Part shown: positions 15,886 through 22,592 of the stretch, in pieces
Position numbering within the stretch: the first letter of the stretch is position 1
Layout: each line of letters opens with the position of its first letter
Origin: JAZLGI01 sp045616225
Lineage (GTDB): Bacteria > Spirochaetota > Spirochaetia > Sphaerochaetales > Sphaerochaetaceae
DNA: 30,142 bases
Direction of reading: 5' to 3'
NCBI GenBank assembly: GCA_045616225.1
Contig: JAZLGI010000102.1
Location: forward strand, 1-30,142
Notes under the pieces: generated by a model
What the model saw: the letters and a program-made list of their open reading frames with translations, nothing else
Database searches by the model: none
Told to the model about the DNA's origin: nothing
Program-made: the position numbers and the translations under genes

Positions 15886-17853
15886 TTACAGGAGTTCCAA
15901 CGGGTCTACATCTATCTCAATGTAGACATCATGAGTTATTTTTATTTCAGACAAGGCCTTTTCCAAAGCTTTTTGCATAGAACCAAGATTTGAACTTCTG
16001 AGCAGAACTTCATACCTGTAATTTTCCCTCACTTTTTCAAGAGGACAAGGTTGTTCTCCAAAAACCTCAAACGATTTTGCCTGTTTTCTCAGAACAGAAG
16101 CCAAATCTCCTGAACACTTTCTTACAGATTCTATCTTTTTTCCCCTGATAACAATATTTATCATCCTTGAGAAAGGAGGAAAACCTGTCTGCTTTCTTAC
16201 ATTAAGTTCTCCGTCAAAAAAATCGCTTACTCTGTTTGTCTGAGCGTATGTTATTGCAGGATTGTCTTTTAATCTTGTCTGTACAACTACTTTTCCGCAA
16301 GAAGAACTTCTTCCGCTTCTTCCACTCACCTGAACAAGAAGGTCAAAGGTTCTCTCCTGTGCTCTGAAATCAGGAACAAGAAGCCCGCTGTCCGGAAGCA
16401 CAACTCCCACAAGCTCTACGTTTGGAAAATTAAGCCCCTTGGCAACCATCTGAGTTCCAATGAGAATATCTGTTTTTCCTTCTGCAAACTCATCAAGAGT
16501 CCTTTGAACAACGGTTCTGTCTTTTGAAACAATATCTGTGTCAAGGCGGGCAACTTTACACCCCGGAAAAAGCGTTTTAGTTTCCTGTTCTACCTGCTCT
16601 GTTCCAAAACCTGCATACATAACATCATAAGAACCGCACTCAGGACAAACTTTTACAGGCTTTTCTGTATGACCGCAATAATGACAAACCAACCTGTCTG
16701 TCCTTTTATGATAAGTCATTGCAACATCACAGTGAGGACATTTATGTTCATACCCACAGGTTCTGCAATGAAAATAATAACTGAAACCTCTTCTGTTAAG
16801 AAAAAGAATTACTTGTTTTCCTCTGGAAAGAGTATCTACCATTTCCTTGATGAGGGTCTTTCCAAAAATTCTGTCCTTTTCTTCCAATTGAGCAACACTA
16901 ACCAATGGCAAAGAGCCTCCCCCAAGCCTTTTGGTAAGGTCAAGTCTTACAATTTTTGATGGGTCCTGCATAAGATACCATGCTTCAAGACTTGGAGTTG
17001 CACTGCCCATCAGAAGCTTTCCGCCACATTCTGCAAGTCTTTTTTGTGCAACCTGTCTTGCATGATATCTTGGATCATTTCCGCTTTTGTATGAGTTCTC
17101 ATGTTCTTCATCTATTATAATGAGTTTTAACCTGTCACAGGGGGCAAAAACGGCACTTCTCGCACCAATTACAAGGTTTACCTCACCTTTCTTGATTTTT
17201 CGCCATTGTGTGATTCTTTGAGCATCTGTCATTGCAGAATGAAGAACTGCAACATTACCTTTGAATCTTTCCTTTACTTGTTTTGCAAGTTGGTGGGTAA
17301 GTGTAATCTCAGGAACCAAATATATAACCTGACCTCCCTGTGCAATCACTTCTTGAGCGCACCTTAGAAAAACTTCTGTTTTACCGCTTCCTGTAATTCC
17401 GTAAAGATAGAACAGCTTTTCATTTCCTTCCAAAATTCTTGAAATTGCATACTGTTGTTCTTCTGAGAGAAGTAAATTTGGTTTTGAAATTGGCATTTCA
17501 GAATCCAATCCACCAAAAACAACATCTTTTTTTCCGCCCGGAATCATTGTGTCAAGAATTTCTCCTCTGCTGGAAAAATAAAAGCTTTCCATCCACAGAG
17601 AAAGATCTACAAGGTTCTGTCCAAAGATTGGTTCTTTATCTATTACCTTTAATATAGGGAGAATTACAACTTTTGGGTTATCTTCAAAAGGATTGGTGTC
17701 AGAAACAGATATTACAAATGCCCGTGTTTTTCTTTTATTAAAGCTTACATTTACTCTAATTCCGGGAACAATGTTCATCTGAGAATCATCAAAGCTGTAT
17801 GTAAAAAATTTTCTGAGGGGAACAGAAACGGCTACTGAAGCATACTTTATCAT
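15886..17853 (-). CDS. priA: Primosomal protein N' (replication restart helicase PriA)
   Basis: PriA restarts stalled forks by recognising branched DNA and loading the replicative helicase. The 655-residue protein shows the N-terminal DNA-binding domain (1-115), helicase Walker A GITGSGKT (152-159), Walker B DEEH (248-251), GSATPSLE (283-290), and the zinc-binding insertion with eight Cys at 363, 366, 372, 375, 390, 393, 403 and 406. The second RecA lobe has GTQMVAKGLNF and QVSGRSGR. All expected elements are intact. The ATG overlaps the glycosylase stop (ATGA). Confidence 0.97.
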   Translation of the reverse strand: MIKYASVAVSVPLRKFFTYSFDDSQMNIVPGIRVNVSFNKRKTRAFVISVSDTNPFEDNPKVVILPILKVIDKEPIFGQNLVDLSLWMESFYFSSRGEILDTMIPGGKKDVVFGGLDSEMPISKPNLLLSEEQQYAISRILEGNEKLFYLYGITGSGKTEVFLRCAQEVIAQGGQVIYLVPEITLTHQLAKQVKERFKGNVAVLHSAMTDAQRITQWRKIKKGEVNLVIGARSAVFAPCDRLKLIIIDEEHENSYKSGNDPRYHARQVAQKRLAECGGKLLMGSATPSLEAWYLMQDPSKIVRLDLTKRLGGGSLPLVSVAQLEEKDRIFGKTLIKEMVDTLSRGKQVILFLNRRGFSYYFHCRTCGYEHKCPHCDVAMTYHKRTDRLVCHYCGHTEKPVKVCPECGSYDVMYAGFGTEQVEQETKTLFPGCKVARLDTDIVSKDRTVVQRTLDEFAEGKTDILIGTQMVAKGLNFPNVELVGVVLPDSGLLVPDFRAQERTFDLLVQVSGRSGRSSSCGKVVVQTRLKDNPAITYAQTNRVSDFFDGELNVRKQTGFPPFSRMINIVIRGKKIESVRKCSGDLASVLRKQAKSFEVFGEQPCPLEKVRENYRYEVLLRSSNLGSMQKALEKALSEIKITHDVYIEIDVDPLELL

Positions 17854-18632
17854 TTTTTCACCAAATCCAGATTAAGGAATTTGGCAAGCTTCTGAAGGTC
17901 TTCCCAAACAGCTCTTTTTAAAGTCAAATCTCTCAGAACCGCAGCAGGATGGTATGTGCATAGCATTGGAATTCCATCATACATTGTGAAATGACCTCTG
18001 AGTTGTCCCATAGATGCATCTAATTTTCCTGTCATGACAGACGAAGAAGGTTTTCCAAGACAAAGAATTGCCCTTGGTTTTATCAAAGCAATCTGTTGGT
18101 CAATAAAAGGCTTGCAGATTGTTCTCTCATCAAGTTGAGGGTCTCTGTTAAAAGGAGGTCTGCATTTGACAATATTGGAAATGTAGACGTTTCTATCTCT
18201 TGAAAGACTTATACTTGCCAACCACTGATCTAGGTATTTTCCTGCATCTCCAACAAAAGGTCTTCCGGTAAGGTCTTCGTTTGCTCCGGGACCCTCTCCA
18301 ATTACCATCACAAGAGGTCTTATTTCACAGCCCTCTCCAAAAACCACATTGGTTCTTTTTTCTGCCAATCTGCATCTTGTACATGAAAGAGCATCTTGTT
18401 TTAATCTAGCTAAAGACATATTGCATCTTTCATCCATATCATCCAAAGAAACCTTTTCAGGCTGCTTTTGTTCTTCAAGATTGAGGATTTGCTTTGCAGT
18501 TTGGCAAAAATCTGTCTTTGGCTCTGTTTTTGTATAGTCCTGTCTAACAACATTTGAGAACAAATTTATTATGTCTTCTGTTCTTGAAAGTGCAATTTCA
18601 AGACCTTTTATTTTGCTATCCTCAATGCCCAT
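17850..18632 (-). CDS. Family 4 uracil-DNA glycosylase (4Fe-4S)
   Basis: This protein removes uracil from DNA in base excision repair. With the start used here it has 260 residues. The catalytic domain (from about 80) carries GEGPGANED (112-120), GRPFVGDAG (123-131) and TYHPAAVLR (226-234). The four cluster cysteines are C84 and C87 (CTRC), C157 (KCRPP) and C173 (ICKPF). The first 80 residues are a charged, low-similarity extension whose role I cannot assign. I choose ATG 18632 because GAGGA lies five bases upstream. The longer frame from 18668 would run 47 bases into truA. It overlaps truA by 11 bases and priA by 4. Confidence 0.94.
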   Translation of the reverse strand: MGIEDSKIKGLEIALSRTEDIINLFSNVVRQDYTKTEPKTDFCQTAKQILNLEEQKQPEKVSLDDMDERCNMSLARLKQDALSCTRCRLAEKRTNVVFGEGCEIRPLVMVIGEGPGANEDLTGRPFVGDAGKYLDQWLASISLSRDRNVYISNIVKCRPPFNRDPQLDERTICKPFIDQQIALIKPRAILCLGKPSSSVMTGKLDASMGQLRGHFTMYDGIPMLCTYHPAAVLRDLTLKRAVWEDLQKLAKFLNLDLVKK

Positions 18633-19470
18633 ATTTTTCCTCAAACCACTGATACTCGTTGGAGTCATAACTTACACGCCAGAGATACAATCCGTCAGAA
18701 GGAGCTGTTTTCCCGGCTAAAGACCTGTCTTTAGATTCCAAAACTTTCTTAAAACAGTTCAAATCTTTGTTTTCAAGAGCAAATTCTATCATGCTCCCTG
18801 TAAGAGATCTTACCATGTGGTATAAAAAAGCATTGCCGCAAATTTTATATACAAGTAGCTTTTCTCCGTACATAGAAGTTTCAAATGAAAATTCAGATTC
18901 ATATATATCCCTGATTTTACTTGGACAATCATCCTGAGCAGAAGCAAAAGCAGTGAAATCATGAGTGCCTATTATCTGTTTTGCAAAATGATTTAGTTTT
19001 TCTATATCAGGGAATTCTCTTATGCTTGTGACAAGCCCTCTTGAAAAAGGGTTATTAGGTTGACTTTCTCTGCAAAAGTACCTGTATTCACGTGCCATTG
19101 CACTGTATCTTGCATGAAAAGAAGGTTCAACGTCTTCTGCCAGTGTTATTCTGACCTCTTTTGGAAGGAAACTGTTAAGCCCCTGACAAAATGCTCTTAC
19201 CGGTATATCACACTCATCCATTTCTATATGGGCAACCTGCCCTTTTGCATGAACTCCTGCATCTGTTCTTCCACTTCCCACTACAATGAGATTGTCCTGA
19301 CCTGTAAGTTTTGCAGCAGCTTTTAAAATAGTTTCCTGAACAGAAACTGCATTGTTCTGTGCCTGCCATCCGTTAAAAGCTCTCCCGTCATAAGCAACAG
19401 TAAGCTTTACACGTCTTCTTCCGGTAGGAGCGGCAAACTCCGTTGGTCTTCTCCAGTCAGTTCTTGCCAT
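18622..19470 (-). CDS. truA: tRNA pseudouridine(38-40) synthase TruA
   Basis: TruA makes pseudouridine in the tRNA anticodon arm. The catalytic Asp is D70 in GRTDAGVHAKGQVA. Also seen are YDGRAFNGWQAQ (27-38) and FLYHMVRSLTG near the C-terminal third. Length 282 with the chosen start. ATG 19470 is preceded by GAAGGAG at six bases. The longest frame starts at 19518, deep inside acpS, and would add 16 residues that resemble no TruA N-terminus. It overlaps acpS by 14 bases. Confidence 0.95.
   Translation of the reverse strand: MARTDWRRPTEFAAPTGRRRVKLTVAYDGRAFNGWQAQNNAVSVQETILKAAAKLTGQDNLIVVGSGRTDAGVHAKGQVAHIEMDECDIPVRAFCQGLNSFLPKEVRITLAEDVEPSFHARYSAMAREYRYFCRESQPNNPFSRGLVTSIREFPDIEKLNHFAKQIIGTHDFTAFASAQDDCPSKIRDIYESEFSFETSMYGEKLLVYKICGNAFLYHMVRSLTGSMIEFALENKDLNCFKKVLESKDRSLAGKTAPSDGLYLWRVSYDSNEYQWFEEKYGH
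18638..18642 (-). promoter_or_regulatory. Ribosome binding site deciding the glycosylase start
   Basis: GAGGA on the minus strand, five bases before ATG 18632 and inside the 3' end of truA. It favours this start over the upstream in-frame ATG at 18668. Confidence 0.7.
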
Positions 19471-19846
19471 TGTCTGCTCCTTCAATAATGACAACGGCAA
19501 CGGCAAGAGGTTCTTCATGAGTAAGAGAAAGGATAATTTTTGCCGGTATTGCAGTATCCTTAGTTCTTCCGCAAAGCTCTATTGAAGGCTTGCCAAAAGC
19601 ATCATGAACCGTAGAAATCTCAACAGGACTCACATCTGCACAAAATCCTGTACCTCTGGCCTTTGCATAGGCTTCCTTCACTGCAAACCTAGAAGCAAGA
19701 AAAGCTGCTCTGACTTTTGAAGAAGAATCTTTTAAAGCATTGTATTCAACTATTTCAGACGGACTGAGAATACGTTTAACAAGCCCCTCCACAGGATTTG
19801 AGAATCTATCTATGTTAGCAGCATCAAGCCCAAGCCCCAGAATCAT
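19457..19846 (-). CDS. acpS: Holo-[acyl-carrier-protein] synthase
   Basis: AcpS transfers 4'-phosphopantetheine from CoA to apo-ACP, which fatty-acid synthesis requires. The 129-residue protein has the two metal-binding motifs GLGLDAANIDRF (4-15, D8) and RFAVKEAYAKA (53-63, E58). The ATG shares one base with the preceding stop (TGATG). A GTG immediately before it is an alternative start that would add one residue. AAGGG lies just upstream. Confidence 0.95.
   Translation of the reverse strand: MILGLGLDAANIDRFSNPVEGLVKRILSPSEIVEYNALKDSSSKVRAAFLASRFAVKEAYAKARGTGFCADVSPVEISTVHDAFGKPSIELCGRTKDTAIPAKIILSLTHEEPLAVAVVIIEGADNGKN
19477..19483 (-). promoter_or_regulatory. Ribosome binding site deciding the truA start
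   Basis: GAAGGAG on the minus strand, six bases before ATG 19470, inside the 3' end of acpS. It supports the shorter TruA over a start at 19518. Confidence 0.75.
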
Positions 19847-20241
19847 CACTTACCCTTTTTTACAAAGTATATCTTTAATTCAGAAGGTTCTGTATATAAT
19901 GACACGCTGGAGAAATCAATGATACTGTCTGAAGACTTGAAATCTACAATGACGGGAACAGTGTAAACTCCTTCCCCTTTTGGAGATGAAAAGTCTGCAC
20001 TCAAATGAATCCTGTTAATATCCACCATGTAAATTTGCTGTTCCGTTCCCTTAATAACAATCTCAACTTCTTTTGGCAAATTGCTACTGGCAACATAATC
20101 TTCAGGCATAATGAGTTCTACAGGTAAAACAACTCTTCTTTCTGACTGTGAAGCATTCTCTACCACGATAAAAACAATGCAAGCCAGAATGAAACAGACA
20201 ATTCCTACTTTCCAGTTCTTAAAAAGATTATTCTTCTTCAT
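19846..20241 (-). CDS. Single-domain YbbR/CdaR-like membrane protein
   Basis: This is a 131-residue protein with a short cytoplasmic N-terminus, one membrane helix (about 12-28, GIVCFILACIVFIVV) and one extracytoplasmic YbbR-like repeat: VVLPVELIMPEDYVASS, LPKEVEIVIKGT, a mid segment with LSADFSS, and a terminal strand SELKIYFVKKG. Characterised CdaR proteins from Firmicutes have several such repeats and regulate the diadenylate cyclase encoded beside them; here only one is present. The gene overlaps the end of cdaA by 14 bases, so a partner or regulator role for CdaA is the natural inference. AGAGGG precedes the ATG. Confidence 0.85.
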   Translation of the reverse strand: MKKNNLFKNWKVGIVCFILACIVFIVVENASQSERRVVLPVELIMPEDYVASSNLPKEVEIVIKGTEQQIYMVDINRIHLSADFSSPKGEGVYTVPVIVDFKSSDSIIDFSSVSLYTEPSELKIYFVKKGK

Positions 20242-21019
20242 TTATCTGTCCCTCTACTTCATCAGGAATAATGTCATGGTTTGCCAAAAGAGCAAGGATA
20301 GTATTTTTTATTACCGGAACATCAAGTTGATAGTAAATATTTCCGTTATAAGCCAATGAAATTGCACCTGTTTCCTCTGAAACTATTATGATAATTGCAT
20401 CTGATTCTTCTGCCATACCAAGAGCTGCTCTGTGTCGCGTTCCAAAAGAAGCCTTGATATCTGCTTGACCGCTTAAAGGAAGATAACAACCACAAGCAAC
20501 AATCTTTGAACCTTGAATTATCATAGCTCCATCATGCAGAGGTGTGTCATGGTCAAAAACAGTAACAATAAGTGCTGTGGAAATATCTGCATTCATTTTA
20601 GTTCCGCTGTCAATGATGTTTTTGAGCTGCAAACTTCTAGGAAAAACAATAAGAGCACCACGTTTTACCTGCACCAATCTCTGACAAGCCTCAAGAATAT
20701 CATCTATTTCTTCAGAAGAAGTCTGGTCAGAAATCCTGAATAATCTTCTTCTGCTCATAAATCCCGCAATGAAAGTCCTTCTTAATTCAGGCTGATACAA
20801 AACACTGAGAAAAACAACCATTGGAACCACAAAGGCCTTGAGAATTTTCTGAAGAACAGTGAAATCCAGAAAAAGGCAAATCAAATATAAAAAGCCGTAG
20901 ACTGCAAGTGAAATAACAATTCTTTCTGCCTTATTCTGAGTCAACGCAGCATAGAAACGGTAAAAGAAAGTAGCCAAAATGAGAATTTGAGCAACTGTTT
21001 TAATAATGTATACAATCAT
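20228..21019 (-). CDS. cdaA: Diadenylate cyclase CdaA (c-di-AMP synthase)
   Basis: CdaA condenses two ATP into the second messenger c-di-AMP. The 263-residue protein has hydrophobic N-terminal segments (about 3-22, 33-50 and 60-75) followed by a DAC domain. The catalytic motifs are intact: DGA at 163-165 in HDTPLHDGAM and RHR at 195-197 in FGTRHRAALG. SEETG (214-218) is also conserved. The ATG overlaps the glpK stop (ATGA), and GGAGG is well placed upstream. In other bacteria c-di-AMP controls potassium and osmolyte uptake and wall homeostasis; no target gene is visible in this window. The usual neighbour glmM is absent here. Confidence 0.96.
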   Translation of the reverse strand: MIVYIIKTVAQILILATFFYRFYAALTQNKAERIVISLAVYGFLYLICLFLDFTVLQKILKAFVVPMVVFLSVLYQPELRRTFIAGFMSRRRLFRISDQTSSEEIDDILEACQRLVQVKRGALIVFPRSLQLKNIIDSGTKMNADISTALIVTVFDHDTPLHDGAMIIQGSKIVACGCYLPLSGQADIKASFGTRHRAALGMAEESDAIIIIVSEETGAISLAYNGNIYYQLDVPVIKNTILALLANHDIIPDEVEGQINEEE

Positions 21020-22524
21020 TCACCATCCTCCTTTGTCCAATCCAATGTTCTTTGAACAGCTTTTTTCCAACATTTAACTTTTGCATTCTTTTCTGATTCC
21101 AACATAACAGGTTCCCATCTTGAAGATTCTTGCCAAAGCTTTGACAAATCTTCAAAACTTTTGAAAACGCCAACTGACATACCTGCAGCAAAAGCAGCAC
21201 CCAAAGCAGTAGTCTCAACAACTTTTGGTCTTATAACAGGTATTCCCAGAACATCTGATTGAAACTGCATAAGCGGTTTGCTATTGGTAAGACCTCCGTC
21301 TGCCTTAAGTACTGTCATCTTGACTCCGCTGTCTGCCTCAATAGCCTTGAAAATATCATAAGCCTGGAATGCTGTAGCCTCCAGTACAGCCCTACATATA
21401 TGCCCTCTGTTACTGTATCCTGTCAGACCTGTAAAAACACCACGGGCATCACTTCTCCAATAAGGAGCAAACAAACCCGAGAATGCAGGAACAATATACA
21501 CTCCTCCGCAATCTTTTACCTCTTCTGCATACCGGTCAAGTTGTTGCGCACTTTCAACAAGATGAAGATTGTCTCTTGTCCATTGAACAAGTGAACCGGC
21601 AACAGCAACAGACCCTTCTAAAGCATAAACAGGTTTTTCTCCGTCCTTAAGATAAGCTACGGTAGTAAGAAGCCCATTACTTGAGTAACAAAGCTTTTCA
21701 CCGGTATTCACAAGAAGAAAACAACCTGTACCGTATGTACATTTTCCAAGACCGCAAGTAAAACAAGCCTGACCGAACAATGCAGCCTGTTGATCTCCCA
21801 AGATACCGCAAATAGGAACCTGACCTTTGAAGACACAGCCTGGATCTGTCATTCCCAGGATTTTACCGGTAGACGGAACAATCTTTGGAAGTGCCTTTTT
21901 TGGAATATTGAACATTTTCAAAAGTTCATCATCCCATGTCAAAGTTTTAATATTCATTAACATGTATCTGGAGGCATTGCTTACATCTGTAATAAAACAC
22001 TTTCCTCCGGTAAGATTCCAAACTAACCATGAATCTATTGTTCCAAAGACAGCTTCTCCGTTTTCTGCTGCTTCTCTTAGACCTTCTACATTATCCAAAA
22101 GCCATGCAATCTTTGAAGCAGAAAAATACGGACTAAAAACAAGACCGCACTTTTCCTTAAGCCAATCCTCTTTGTAAGAAGCTTTTAAAGAATTAATTAA
22201 GTCCGTGCCTCTGAGATCCTGCCATACAATTGCGTTGTACCATGCTTTTCCTGTTTTTGGATTCCATGCAATTACAGTTTCTCTCTGGTTTGTTATTCCA
22301 AGTCCCAATACATCTTTGTAAGAAACCCCGCAGCTCATCATTGTATTAATGACTGTATTTACCGTATTGCTCCAAATTTCATAGGGATCATGTTCTACCC
22401 AACCAGGTTGAGGATAAATTTGTTTATGTTCAATCTGATGGGAATCAACAGCATTTCCCATTGTATCAAAGAGAATAAACCTTGTACTTGTTGTTCCCTG
22501 ATCAATTGAGCCTAAATACTGCAT
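21016..22524 (-). CDS. glpK: Glycerol kinase
   Basis: GlpK phosphorylates glycerol to glycerol-3-phosphate. With the start used here it has 502 residues. The phosphate-binding loop DQGTTSTR is at 8-15. Other FGGY-kinase features are IDSWLVWNLTGG, GDQQAALFGQ and DGGLTNSKPLMQFQSDVLG. ATG 22524 has GGAGG five bases upstream and gives the expected short lead before the DQGTTS loop; a start at 22551 would add nine residues and lacks such a site. No glpF or glpD lies beside it. Instead it overlaps cdaA by 4 bases, an unusual partner. Confidence 0.96.
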   Translation of the reverse strand: MQYLGSIDQGTTSTRFILFDTMGNAVDSHQIEHKQIYPQPGWVEHDPYEIWSNTVNTVINTMMSCGVSYKDVLGLGITNQRETVIAWNPKTGKAWYNAIVWQDLRGTDLINSLKASYKEDWLKEKCGLVFSPYFSASKIAWLLDNVEGLREAAENGEAVFGTIDSWLVWNLTGGKCFITDVSNASRYMLMNIKTLTWDDELLKMFNIPKKALPKIVPSTGKILGMTDPGCVFKGQVPICGILGDQQAALFGQACFTCGLGKCTYGTGCFLLVNTGEKLCYSSNGLLTTVAYLKDGEKPVYALEGSVAVAGSLVQWTRDNLHLVESAQQLDRYAEEVKDCGGVYIVPAFSGLFAPYWRSDARGVFTGLTGYSNRGHICRAVLEATAFQAYDIFKAIEADSGVKMTVLKADGGLTNSKPLMQFQSDVLGIPVIRPKVVETTALGAAFAAGMSVGVFKSFEDLSKLWQESSRWEPVMLESEKNAKVKCWKKAVQRTLDWTKEDGE

Positions 22525-22528
22525 ATTA

Positions 22529-22534
22529 TCCTCC
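22529..22534 (-). promoter_or_regulatory. Ribosome binding site deciding the glpK start
   Basis: GGAGGA on the minus strand, four to five bases before ATG 22524. The upstream ATG at 22551 is preceded by an AT-rich stretch without a purine match. Confidence 0.75.
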
Positions 22535-22592
22535 GGCACATTTTCTTTCATGTTAATAATACAGCAAAGTATGTTAAAAGAGAAATAAGAAA

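Noticed and set aside
22535..22592. Internal promoter for glpK in the 68-base gap after the M16C gene
   Set aside because: TATTAT is present, but the sequence 17 bases upstream (TTCTCT) is a poor -35; not supportable by eye.
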